Source: Sapria himalayana
Lineage: Eukaryota > Streptophyta > Magnoliopsida > Malpighiales > Rafflesiaceae
DNA: 64,000 nt
Assembly: GCA_029783825.1 (NCBI GenBank)
Contig: JAREIK010000771.1
Coordinates: 80,373-144,372 of the forward strand
Reading direction: 5' to 3'
In this document: positions 1 through 13,607 of the stretch, piece by piece
How the letters are laid out: every line of letters begins with the position of its first letter
Position numbering within the stretch: position 1 is the stretch's first letter
The notes under the pieces: generated by a model
Seen by the model: only the letters and a program-made list of their open reading frames with translations
Databases searched by the model: none
Told to the model about the DNA's origin: nothing
Made by a program: the position numbers and the translations under genes

Positions 1-1405
1 TATAACCTAAATAATAAATAATAAATCACATTTTTATTTGTATTCATTATAATTTTAAATATTCATTTTAATTATTTTTTAGTTTATTTTTATAGAAATA
101 TTAATTACAAAATAAATAATGAGTGAGACATATATAATTTAAATAAATTTTTTTTATGAAAAAAAATATAAGCTTATAAAAATAAACAAAATTTTATTTA
201 GTAATATAATTTACTTTGATTTTGAATTATTTTGGGTTCTGCAAATATATTTTAATTAAAATCTATCTTATTAATAAAAGTTTATTAATTTATTTTTTGA
301 TGATCAAAATAATATATATTAATAAAATTTTTTATTTTGAATTTACATCAAATATAATTATTAAGATTATTATAACTAAGTATTGTATTCTTATTTTAGA
401 ACTAATAAAAAATTATTATATTTTCAAAGGTTATAACCTTTGAAAATCACGAAAATTCATAAAAATAATTTTTTTGTTATTTCATTGATTAAATAAAACC
501 TATAAACACCTAAATGTGCAAACATATAAATCAATAAGCTCCTTAACCCCAAAACCACAAAAAACGTAAACCATTAAATAGGTATTCCATAAATAATAAA
601 TAATAAATCTCTTTTTATTAGTATTCATTATACTTTTAAATATTCATTTTAATTATTTATCAATTTATGTTTATTAAAATATTAATTACAAAATAAATTA
701 TTAGTGAAACAGATATAATTTAAATAATTTATTTTTCATCAAAAAAATATTATAAGCTTATGAAATGAGGCAAAACTTTTAAAATAAAAAATTATTATTT
801 AGTAATATATATTATTTTGATTTTGAATCATTTTAGATTCTACAATTATATTTTAATTTATATCATTCTTATTAATACTAGTTTATTAATTTATGTATTA
901 ATCAGTATTATAATATCTATTAATAAAATTAATTATATTTAGTTTACATTATATATAATTATTAAGATTATTATAACTAAATATTATGTTCACATTTAAA
1001 AAAATTTAAAATTATTATATTTTCAAAGCTTACAACCTTCAAAAAATTAAATTTTTTGTTTTTAATTCTTTAGATATTAACTATAAATCACTAAATGACT
1101 AAATACATAAATCACTAAACTCCTAAACCCAAGAACACCTAAATACTTAAACCATTAAATCGGTATATCCTTAATAATAAATAATAAATCTCAATTTTAT
1201 TTGTATTCATTATAATTTTAATTAATTATTTTAATTATTTATTAGTTTATTATTATAGAATTATAAATTACAAAATAAATTATCAGTAGGAAAAATTATT
1301 TTAAATAATTTATTTATAATAACACAAATATAAAGTTATAAAAAAAGCAAAACATTAAAAAAATTATTATTAAGTAATATATTTTACATTGATTTTGAAT
1401 AAATT
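1..1405 (+). repeat. Segmental repeat copy 1 (H0-H1-E order), pairs with 13,608-15,039
   Basis: The first 1.4 kb aligns by eye, almost collinearly, with 13,608-15,039. Shared features are the H1 signature (AACCACAAAAAAC at about 550; the second copy reads AACCATAAAAAAC at 14,175), the run ATAAAAAAAGCAAAACATT near 1,340 and 14,960, and the order H0-H1-E. The offset is about 13.6 kb. The match stops abruptly at 15,039, where the second copy is joined to the middle of a different monomer. Confidence 0.75.
420..447. repeat. Perfect 28-bp palindrome of the satellite monomer
   Basis: ATTTTCAAAGG, centre TTATAA, then the exact reverse complement CCTTTGAAAAT. This is the ancestral form seen once per monomer; most other copies carry one to three mismatches. 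Perfect copies were also read at 17,831-17,858, 24,115-24,142 and 41,616-41,643. The dyad lies about 70-80 bp upstream of the 8-bp repeat block, in a constant place in the monomer. Confidence 0.95.
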
Positions 1406-1673
1406 TAGATTTTGCAAATATATTTTAAATAATATCTATCTTATTAATAATAGTTTATTACATTTTTTATGATCATTATTATAATATCTAGCAATGTAAT
1501 TATTTATTATGAATTCAAATGACTTATAATTATTAAGATTATTATAACTAAATATTATATTTACATTCGAAAAAAATTTAAAAATTATTATATTTTCAAA
1601 GGTTATAACCTTCAAAAATTAAAAAAATAATAAAACTAAATTTTTTGTATTATCATTGTTTAAATAAAACTTA

Positions 1674-1761
1674 TAAACCACTAAATGCCTAAACACTTAA
1701 ATCTCTAAACTCTTAAACACAAAAGCCCCTAAATACTTAAACCTTAAAACTCATAAACCTT
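1674..1761 (+). repeat. Period-8 telomere-like block, type A example (11 units)
   Basis: Eleven consecutive 8-bp units with no indel: TAAACCAC, then TAAATGCC, TAAACACT, TAAATCTC and so on, ending TAAACCTT. TAAA or AAAA starts every unit and the second half is C-rich. The block is then followed by the shortened type A monomer (AAATATAATTTAAAT). Confidence 0.9.
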
Positions 1762-4429
1762 AAATATAATTTAAATAATTTATTAAAATATTAATTACTA
1801 AATAAATTATGAGTGATACAAATATAATTTAAATAATTTATTCTTCATCAAAAAAATAAGCTTATAAAAAGAATCAAAAACGAAAAAAAAATTTTATTTA
1901 GTAATAAATTTTACTTGGATTTTGAATATTTTTAGGTTTTGCAATTATATTTTAATTTATACCTATCATATTAATAATAGCATATTAATTTTTTTTTGAT
2001 AATTGATATCATATCTATCAATAAAATTATTTATATTTAGTTTATATTATATATTATAATGATTATTATTACTAAATATTGTATTCACATTTTTAAAAAT
2101 TCTAAAATTCTTACATTTTCTAAGGTTATAACCTTTGAAAAAGTGAAAAAATATCAAAATTAATTTTTTTGTTATTACATTGTTTAAATAAAACCTATAA
2201 ACCACTAAATGCCTAAAAACATAAATCGCTAATGTCATAAAACAAAAAACCTCTAAATACTTAAAATATTAAACTAGTATGCATTAATATTAATTCATAA
2301 ATCTCATTTTACTTTTAATTCAGAATAAATTTAAATTTTTTTTTAATTATTTATCAGTTTTCTTTATAGAAATATTAATTACAAAACAAATTATTAGTGA
2401 GACAGATCTAATTTAAATTAGATTGGTATACCCAAAATATTAAAGAATAAATATGAATATTATTTTTTTCATTATAATTTTAAATATTCATTTTAATTAT
2501 TTATTTGTTTATTTTTATATAAATATTAATTAAAAAATAAATTATGAGTTAGGCAAATATAATTTATATAAATTAATTTTCATCAAAAAAATATGGATAA
2601 ACTTTTTAAAAGAAAAAAAATTTCAAAATAACAAATTATTATATAGTAATATATTTTGATTTCTTCTGAATCACTTTAGGTTTTTTTATTATATTTTAAT
2701 TTATATCTATCTTATTAATAATAGATTATTAATTTATTTTTTGATCATTTTTAGAATATTTATCAATAATATTGTTTATATTGAATTTATATGATATAAA
2801 AATAAATGATTATTATAACTAAATATTAAAAGCCACTAAATGCATACACAGTAAAATCAGTAAACTCTTAAGGCCCGTAATGCCTAAATACATAAACCAT
2901 TAAACTACTATATACTACATAATAATTAAGAAATCTAGTTTTTATTTCAATTTATTATTATTTTAAATATTCATTTTAATTATATATTATTATTTTATAG
3001 AAATATTTATTACAAAATAAATTATGATTGCAACAAATATAAATTAAATAATTTATTTTTAATCAAAAAAAATATATACGCTTATAAAAGAAGTAAACTT
3101 TTAAAAATTAAAAATTATTATCCAGTAATATATTTTAATTTAATTTTGAATCAATTGGGGTTTTGTAAATATTTTTTAATTAATATCTATCTTATTATTA
3201 ATAGTTTATTAATTTAATATTTGATCATTAATTTAATATCTATCAATAAAATAATTTATATTGAATTCATATGATAGATAATTTTAAAAATTATTATGAC
3301 TAAATATTATATTCACATTTCAAATAATTTTAAATATTATTATATTTTCAAAGGTTAAAACCTATGAAAATGACAAATCATTACAATTTTTTTTTGTTAT
3401 TTTATTTTTTAAATAAAACCTATAAACCACAAAATGCCTAAGAACATATTTACTAAACTCTTAAACGACAAAACTTCTAAATACTTAAACTATTAAATTA
3501 TTATACATTAATAATAAATCATAAATCTCATTTTAATTTTTATTAAGTGTAATTTTAAATTTTTATTTTAATTATTTATCAGTTTAATTTTATTGAAATA
3601 TTAATTACAATATAAATTATTAGTGAGAGAGATCTATTTTAAATAATTTATTTTTCACCAAAAAAAATATATATGCTTATAAAAAGAGGCTAAATTTTAA
3701 AAACAAAAATTTATTATTTTGTAATATATTTTATTTTGATTTTGAATCAATTTAGTTTTTGCAATTATATTTTAATTTATATCATTCTTATTAATAATAG
3801 TTTATTAATTTTTTATTGATCATTATTATAATATCTATTAATAAAATTATTTATATTGAGTTTCCATTATATATAATTATTAATAATATTATAACTAAAT
3901 ATTATATTAACATTTAAAAAAAATTAAAAATTAGTATATTTTCAAAGGTTATAAACTTCAAAAATAAAAAAAAATAAAAAAATTTAATTTTTTATTTTTT
4001 TATTCTTTAAATAAAAACTATAAATCACTAAAGTCCTAAATACTTAAATCACTAAACCCCAAAACACCTAAATACTTAAACCATTAAACTTGTATATCCT
4101 GAATAATAAATAATAAATACAATTTTAATTGTATTCATTATAATTTTAAATATTCATTTTAATTATTTATTAGTTTATTTTTATAGAATTATAAATTAAA
4201 AATAAATTATGTGGAAGACAAATTTAATTTAAATAATTTACTTTTAATAACAATAAATATAAACTTATAAAAATAAGCAAAACATCAAAGAAATTATTAT
4301 TTTATAATATATTTTACTTTGATTTTGAATAAATTTAAGTTTTGCAAATATATTTAAAATAATATTTATCTTATTAATAATTCTTTATTAATTTATTGTT
4401 TGATCATTAATATAATAACTATCAATATT

Positions 4430-4510
4430 TTATGAATTAACATGATATATTTTATTTGCAAATATATTTTGTGATCATTAATAATTCAATATAATTGTTT
4501 ATATTAAATT
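4430..4510 (+). repeat. Local duplication inside a monomer, shared with 46,945-47,035
   Basis: The stretch containing TGAATTAACATGATATAT is followed by TTATTTGCAAATATATTTT, a second TGATCATTAATA-like copy, and again AATTAACATGATATATAA. The same rare duplication occurs at 46,945-47,035 and I saw it nowhere else, so these two monomers descend from one duplicated ancestor. Confidence 0.75.
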
Positions 4511-6335
4511 AACATGATATATAATTATTAAGATTATCATAACTAAATATATTATTCACATATATAAAAAATTCAAAAAATGTTATATTTTCAAAAGTTA
4601 TAACCTTCAAAAATGAGAAAAAATAACAAAATAAATTTTGTGTTATATAATTATTTAAATAAAACTTATAAACCATTAAATGCCTAAATACATAAATCTC
4701 TAAACTTCTAAACCTCGAAGCCCTTAAATACTTAAACCTTTAAACTCGTAAACCTTAAATATAATTTAAATAATTAATATAAATATTAATTACAAAATAA
4801 ATTATGAGTGATACAAATATAATTTAAATAATATATTTTTCATCAAAAAAATATATAAGCTTATAAAATGATACAAAAACTAAAAAAAAAATTATTATTT
4901 TATCATAAATTTTACTTTGATTTTGAATCATTTTAGGTTTTTTAATTATATTTTAATTTATATCTATCATATTAATAATAGTTTATTAATTTATTTTTTG
5001 ATAATTGATATAATATCTATCAATAAAATTGTTTATATTTAGTTGATATTATATATAGTTATAATAATTATTATTACTAAATACTTGTATAAACATTTTT
5101 AAAAAATTTTAAAATTATTATATTTTCAAATGTTATAACCATTGAAAATTTGAAAAAATATCAAAAATAAATTTTTTGTTATTTCATTATTTAAATAAAA
5201 CGTATAAACCACTAAATGCCTAAAAACATAAATTTCCAAATTCCTAAATGACAAAACCTCTAAATACTTAAACCATTAAATTGGTATACATGAATAATAA
5301 ATCATAAATCTCATTTTAATTTTTATTAAGTATAATTTTAAATTTTTATTTTAATTATTTATCAGTTTATTTTTATAGAAATATTAATTACAATAAAATT
5401 ATTAGTGAGACAGATCTATTTTAAATAATTTATTTTGTATCAAAAAAATATATGTGTTTAAAAAAAGAGGCAAAATTTTAAAAACAAAAATTTATTATTA
5501 TGTAATATATTTTATTTTGATTATGAATCATTTTAGTTTTTGCAATTATATTATAATTTATATCATTCTTATTAATATTAGTTTATTATTTTTTTAATGA
5601 TCATTATTATAATATCTATTAATAAAATTTTTGATATCGAGTTTACATTATATATAATTATTAAAAATATTATAATAAATATTATATTAGCATTTAAATA
5701 AAATTAAAAATTATTATATTTTCAAAGGTTTAACCTTCAAAAATTAAAAAAAATTAAAAAATTTAATTTTTTATTTTTTAATTCTTTAAATAAAAACTAT
5801 AAATCACTAAAGTCCTAAACACTTAAATCACTAAACCCAAAAATGCCTAAATACTTAAAACTATTAAACTAGTATATCCCGAATAATAAATATTAAATCT
5901 CAATTTTATTTGTATTAATTATAATTTTAAATATTCATTTTAATTATTTATTAGTTTATTTTTATAGAATTATAAATTAAAAATAAATTATATGGAAGAT
6001 AATTAAAATTTAGATAATTTATTTTAATAACAAAAAATATAAACCTATAAAAAGAACCAAAACATCAAAAAATTTATTATTTAGTATTATATTGTACTTT
6101 GATTTTGAATAAATTTACATTTTGTAAATATTTTTTGAAAAATATCTATCTTATTAATAATTGTTTATTAATTTATTTATTGATCATTAATATAATATCT
6201 ATCAATATAATTATTTATATTGAATTAACATGATATATAATTATTAAGATTATCATAACAAAATATAGTATTCACATATAAAAAAATTTAAAAATTATTA
6301 AATTTCAAGGTTATAATCTTTAAAAATGAGAAAAA

Positions 6336-6360
6336 ATAACAAAAATAAATTTTTTGTTAT
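6336..6360. repeat. Second dyad of the monomer: 10-bp stem hairpin
   Basis: ATAACAAAAA, loop TAAAT, then TTTTTGTTAT. Versions of this stem-loop lie 15-40 bp downstream of the palindrome in most monomers, for example near 10,985, 30,350 and 47,135. It is the only other strong dyad at a constant monomer position. Confidence 0.85.
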
Positions 6361-8105
6361 ATCATTGTTTACATAAACCATATAAACCATTAAATGCCTA
6401 AATACATAAATCTCTAAAGTCCTAAACCCTGAATCCCCTAAATACTTAAACCTTTAAACTCGTAAACCTTAAATATAATTTAAATAATTTATAGAAATAT
6501 TAATTACAAAATAAATTATGAGTGAAACAAATATAATTTAAATAATATATTTTTCATCAAAAAAATATTTAAGCATATAAAATGATGCAAATACCAAAAA
6601 AAATTATTATTTAGTAATAAATTTTACTTTGATTTTGAATCATTTTAGTTATTTTAATTATATTTTAATTTATATCTATCATATTAATAATAGTTTATTA
6701 ATTTATTTTTTGATAATTGATTTTAATTTAGTTCTTTTAAAATTGTTTATATTTATTTTATATTATATATAGTTATAATAATTATTATTACTAAATATTA
6801 AATTCACATTTTTAAAATATTTTAAAAATATTTTATTTTCAAATATTATGACATTTTAAATTTTGAAAAAATATCAAAAATAAATTTTTTGTTATTTAAT
6901 TATTTAGATTAAAGCTATAAAACATTAAATGCCTAAATACTTAAATCAATAACTTCTAAATCTCAAAACCCCTAAATACTTAAATTTTTTTAAACACTTA
7001 TATCCTAAATAATAAATAATAAATCTCATTTTTATTTTTTTCATTATAATTTTAAATATTCATTTTAATTATTTATATGTTTATTTTTATATAAATACAA
7101 ATTACAAAATAAATTATAAGTTAGAAAAATATAATTTATATAAATTATTTTTCAACAAAATAAATATAGATAAACTTATTAAAATAAGAAAAAAATTAAA
7201 AACAATAAATTATTATATAGTAATATATTTTACTTTGTTTCTGAATTATTTTAGGTTTTGTAAATATATTTTAATTGATATCTAACTTATTAATAATGGA
7301 TTATTATTTTATTTTTTGATCATTATTAAAAAATTTATCAATAAATATATTTATATTAATTTATATGATATATAAATTTAATTATTATTATAACTAAATT
7401 TTGTATTTACTTTTGAAAAAAATTTAAAATTATTATATTTTTAAAGATTATAAACTTTGAACATGTGAAAAAAAAAATATATTTTTTTATTATATTATTG
7501 TTTAAATAAAACCTATAGAACACTAAATGTCTAAACACATAAATCACTAAACTACAAAATCCCGATACCCCTATATAGATAATCCTTTAAACGGGTATCC
7601 CCTAAATAATAATTAATAAATCTCATTTTTATTTGTTTTTATTTTAATTTAAAAAATTCATTTTGATTGTTTAGTTATATATATATATATTAATTAATTA
7701 TAAAATAATTTATGAGTTAAAAATATAATTTATAAAAATTATTTTTCTTCAAAAAATAGAAAAGCTTATAAAAAGAAATAAATTTAAAAACAAAAGATTA
7801 TTATTTAAGTAATATATTTTGCTTTGCATTTGAATCATTTTGGGTTTTGATATTATATTTTAAATAAAATTAATCTTAATCATAATAGATTTTTAATTTA
7901 ATTTTTGATAATTATTAGAATATCTATCAATAAAATTGTTTATATTGAATTTATATGATATATAATTATTATGATTATTATAAATAAATATTTATTCACT
8001 TTTGAAAAAATTTTAAAATTTATTTTATTTTCAAAGGTTATAAACTTTGAAAATATCAAAAAATAATAAAAATAATTTTTTTTATTTTTTTTTAAATAAA
8101 ACCTA

Positions 8106-8193
8106 TAACCCACTAAATACATACACAGTTAAATCAGTAAACTCCTAAATGCCATAATGCCTAAATACATAAACCATTAAACTGCGATATACT
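8106..8193 (+). repeat. Period-8 telomere-like block, type D example (11 units)
   Basis: Eleven 8-bp units in register. The sequence has drifted from type A (for example TACACAGT, TAAATCAG, ATAATGCC), yet spacing is exactly 8 throughout. So D and A diverged by substitution from the same 8-mer array. Confidence 0.88.
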
Positions 8194-9899
8194 ACATAAT
8201 AATTAATAAATCTAATTTTTATTTCTATTTATTATAATTTTAAATATTCATTTTAATTATTTATTAGTTTATTTTTATTGAAATATTTATTACAAAATAA
8301 AGTATGAGTGAAAAAATATAATTTAATTTATTTATTTCTTAATAAAAAAAAGATACGGTTCTAAAAGATGTAAAAATTTAAAAATTAAAAATTATTATCC
8401 AGTAATATATTTTACTATAATTTTGAATCAATTTGGGATTTGTAAATATTTTTTAATTAATATTTATCTTTTAATTAATAGTTTATTAATTTAATTTTTG
8501 ATCATTATTATATTATCTATCAATAAAATTGTTTATATTAAATTTATATGATTATAATTATTAATAATATTAAAACTAAATATTGTATTCACATTTCAAA
8601 AAATTGTAAACATTATTATATTTTCAAAGGTTAAACTATGAAAATGATAACAAATTATGAATTTTTTTTTATTATTTATTTTTTTATATAAAACCTATAA
8701 ACCACTAAAAGCGTAAAAACATAAATTGCTAAACTCCTAACGACAAAACATCAAAATACTTAAACTATTAATTGGTATTGATTAATAATAAATCATATAT
8801 CTAATTTTAATTTTTATTAAGTGTAATTTTAAACTTTTATTTTATTATTTATCAGTTTATTTTTTATAGAAATATTAATTAAAAAATAAATTTATAGTGA
8901 GATGGATCTAATTTAAATTAAACTGATATTCCTAAATAATAAATAATAAATCTCATTTTTTTAATTATAATTTTAAATATTTATTTTAATTATTAATTTA
9001 TTTTTATATAACTATTAATTAAAAAATAAATTATTAGTTAGACAAATATAATTTATGTAAAGTATTTTTAATCAAAAAAATAAAATAAACTTTTTAAAAT
9101 AAAAAAAATTACTAAACAAAAAAGTATTATATAGTAATATATTTTGGTTTGCTTATGAATCATTTTATGTTTTGTAATTATATTTTAATTAAAATCTATC
9201 TTATTAATAATAGATTATTAATTTATTTTTTGATCATTATTACAATATTAATCACTAAAATTGTTTATATTGAATTTATATGATATATAAAAATAATGAT
9301 TATTATACCTAAATTTTGAATTTGCTTCTGAAACAAATTTAAAAATTATTATATTTTCAAAGGTTATAACCTGTGAAAATATCAAAAAATAATAAAAATA
9401 AATTATGTGTTAATTTATTTTTTAAATAAAACCTATAAACCACTAAATCATTCATAATTAAATTAGTATACTCATAAACCCCGTAATACCTAAATACATA
9501 AACCATCAAACCACTATATAATACATAATAAATTTAATAAATCTAATTTTTATTTCTATTTATTATAAATTTAAATATTATTATAAAAAAATTATAAAAA
9601 TTATGAGTAAGACAAATATAATTTAAATAATTTATTTTTAATCAAAAAATATATATACGCATATAAAAGAAGTAAAATTTAAAAATTAAAAATTATTATT
9701 TAGTAATATATTTTACTTTAATTTTCAATCAATTTGGGTTTTGTAAATATTTTTTAATGAATATCTATCTAATTATTTATAGTTTATTAATTTAATTTTT
9801 GATCATTATTATAATAACTATCAATAAAATTGTTTATATTGAATTTATATGATGTATGATTATTAATAATATTATAACTAAATATTGTATTCACATTTC

Positions 9900-9935
9900 A
9901 AAAAATTTTAAATCTCAAAACCATTAAACTGGTAC
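9900..9935 (+). repeat. Rare deletion junction shared with 42,945 and 62,405
   Basis: Core sequence ending AATTTTAAATCTCAAAACC is joined directly to ATTAAACTGGTACAC, skipping the palindrome and most of the 8-bp block. The same join is found at about 42,940 and 62,405, each time followed by E then A. Confidence 0.82.
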
Positions 9936-12240
9936 ACATTAATAAAAATCATAAATCTCAGTTTAATTCTTATTCAATATAATTTTAAATTTTTATTTTA
10001 ATATTTTATCAGTTTTTATATATAGAAATATTAATTACAAAATAAATTATTAGTGAGACAGATATAATTTAAATAATTTATATTTCATCAAAAAAATATA
10101 AGGTTATAAAAATAGGCACAATTTTAAAAACAAAAATTTATTATTTTCTAAAATATTTTATTTTGATTTTGTATCATTTTAGATTTTGCATTTATATTTT
10201 AATTTATAACATTCTTTTTAATAATAGTTTATAAATTATTTATTAATCATTATTATAATATCTATTAATAAAATTATTTATACTGAGTTTACATTATATA
10301 TAATTATTAAGATTATTATAACTAAATATTATATTCACTTATAAAAAAAATTAAAAAGTATTATATTTTCAAAGGTTATAACCTTCAAAAATTAAAAAAA
10401 ACAAAAAATTAAATTTTTTGTTTTTTCATTCTTTAAATAAAAAATATAAATCACTATAGGCATAAACACTTAAATCACTAAACCCCAAAAGACCTAAATA
10501 CCTAAACCATTAAAACTGTATATCCTGAATAATAAATTATAAATCTCAGTTTTATTTGGATTCATTATATTTTAAATATTCATTTTAATTATTTTTTAGT
10601 TTATATTTATAGAATTATAAATTACAAAATATATTATGAGAAAGATAAATATACTTTAAATAATATACTTTTAAGAACAAAAAATATAAACATATAAAAA
10701 GAAGCAAAACATCAAAAACATTATTATTTAGTAATTTATTTTACTTTCATTTTGAATAAATTTAGGTTTTGTAAATATATTTTAAAAAATATCTATCTTA
10801 TTTATAATAGTTTATTAATTTATTTTTTGATCATTAATAAAATATCTATCAATATAATTGTTTATATTGAATTGATATGATAAATAATTATTAATATTTT
10901 CAAAACTAAATATAGTATTGACATTTAAAAAAAATTAAAAATTGTTATATTTTCAAATGTTATAACCTTCAAAAATGAGAAAAAATAACAAAAAATAAAT
11001 TTTTTGTTATATCATTAGTAAAATAAAACTTATAAACCATTAAATACCTAAACACATAAATCTCTAGACTCCTAAACCCCGAAGCCCCTAAATACTTAAA
11101 CCTTTAAACTCATAAACCTTAAATATAATTTAAATAATTTATTGAAATATTAATTACAAAATAAATTATGAGTGATACAAATATAATTTAAATAATTTAT
11201 TTTTTATCAAAAAAATATATAATCTTATAAAATGGTGCAAAAACAAAAAAACAAAAATTATTATTTAGTAATAAATTTACTTTGATTTTTTATCATTTTA
11301 GTTTTTGTAATTAAATTTTAATTTATATTTATCATATTTATAAAAGTTTAATAATTTATTTTTTGATAATTGATATTATATCTATCAATAAAATTGTTTA
11401 TATTTAGTTTATATTATATATTGTTTTAATAATAATTATTACTAAATATTATATTCACATTTTTAAAAAATTTTAAAATTATTATATTTTCAAAGGTTAT
11501 AATCTATGAAAATTTGAAAAAATATCAAAAATAATTTGTTTGTTATTTCATTGTTTAAATAAAACATATAAACCACTAATTGAGTAAATGCTTAAATGAA
11601 TAACTTCTAAATCTCGAAAAACCTAAATAGATAATTTTTTTAATCAAATATATACTAAATAATAAATAATAAATCCATTTTTATTTTTTTCATTATAATT
11701 TTAAATATTCATTTTAATTAATTATTTATTTATTTTTATATAAATATTAATCACAAAATAAATTATGAGTTAGACAATTATAATTTATATAAATTATTTT
11801 TCATGAAAAAAATATAGATAAAATTATTAAAAGAAAGAAAAATTAAAAACAAAAAATTATTATATAATAATATAATTTGCTTTGTTCTGAATCATTATTG
11901 GCTTTGTAAATATATTTTAATTGATATCTATCTTATTAATAATAGATTATTAATTTATTTTTTGATCATTATTAGAATATTTATCAATAAAATTATTTAT
12001 ATTGAATTTATATGATATATAAATATAATGATTATTATAACTAAATATTCAATTCACTTTTTAAAAAAATTTTAAATTATAACCTTTGAAAATGTGAAAA
12101 AAAAATATATTTTTTTTATATTTCATTATTTAAATAAAACCTATAAACAATTAAATGCCTAAACACTTAAATCAACAACTCCTAAATCTCTAAAACCCTA
12201 AATAATAAATAATAATCCTTTTAAACCGGTAACCCTAAAT

Positions 12241-12310
12241 AATAAATAATAAATAATAAATAATAAATAATAAATAATAAATAATAAATAATAAATAATA
12301 AATAATAAAT
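12241..12310 (+). repeat. Expanded 7-bp microsatellite (AATAAAT)10
   Basis: Ten perfect copies of AATAAAT. The same position in other monomers carries about two copies directly after the 8-bp block, so this is a local expansion of an existing monomer feature. Confidence 0.95.
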
Positions 12311-13607
12311 CTCAATATTATTTTTTTCATTATAATTTTAAATATTCATTTTAATTATTAATTTTTTATTTTTATATAAATATTAATTATAAAATAAATT
12401 ATGAGTTAGACAAATATAATTTATATAAATTATTTTTCATTAAAATGAAAAATAATTTATTTTAAAAGAAAAAAAATTTCAAAACAATAAATTATTATAT
12501 AGTAATATATTTTGCTTTCTTCTGAATCATTTTTAATATAGTAATATATTTTTCATCTAAATATTATTATTTAGTAATATATTTTGATTTGATTTTGAAT
12601 CATTTTATGTTTTGTAAATATATTTTAATTAATATTTATATTATTAATAATAGTTTATTAATTTAATTTTTTATCATTATTATAATATCTATCATTAAAA
12701 TTATTTATTTTGAATTTATATGATATATAAATATTAAGATTAATATAATAATACATTGTATTCACATTTCAAAAAATTTTAAAAATTATTTTATTTTGAA
12801 AGATTATAACATTTGAATATCTGACAATCAAAAAAAAAGAATTATAAATTTTTATTATATAAATAAAACCTATAAACCTCTAAATGCCTAAAAACATAAA
12901 TTGATACATTCCTAAACGACAAAACTCCTAAATAATCAAACAATTAAACCACTATACCACATATAATAAATCACAAATCTCATTTTAATTTGTATTCATT
13001 ATAATTTTAAATATTCATTTTAATTTTTTATTAGTTTATTTTTTATAGAAATATTAATTAAAAAATAAATAATGAGCGAGACAACTATAATTTTAATAAT
13101 TTATTTTTAATCAAAAAGAATATAACCTTATGAAAAGAAGTAAAAATTTAAAAACAAAAAATCATTATTTAGTAATATATTTTACTTTGATTTTGAATCA
13201 TTATATATAAGGTTTACAATTATATTTTAATTGCTATCAATCTTATTAATTTAAATGACTTATATTGAATTTAAAAATTATATTGAATTTAAAAATTATA
13301 TAGTTTATTTATTTATTATTTTATCGATTTTATAATATCTAACAATAAAATGACTTATATTGAATTTAAATGTCTTATAATTATTAAGATTATTATAACT
13401 AAATATTATATTTACATTTGAAAAAAATTTAAAAATTATTATATTTTAAAAGGTTATAACCTTGAAAAATGATAAAAAATCACAAAAATAATTTTTTTAT
13501 TATTTTATTATTTAAATAAAACTTTATGAAGTACTAAATGCCTAAACATTTAAATCTCTAGACTCCTAAACCCCAAAACCCTAGAAATACTTAAACCATT
13601 AATCCTA

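Noticed and set aside
216..443. 75-codon opening on + (similar ones at 13,839-14,066, and at 2,047-2,238, 7,940-8,122, 34,271-34,480, 59,037-59,264 on -)
   Set aside because: They lie in satellite monomers, are made mainly of Ile, Asn, Tyr, Lys and Phe as AT-rich DNA dictates, and other copies of the same monomer have the frame broken. Similarity among them follows from satellite homology.
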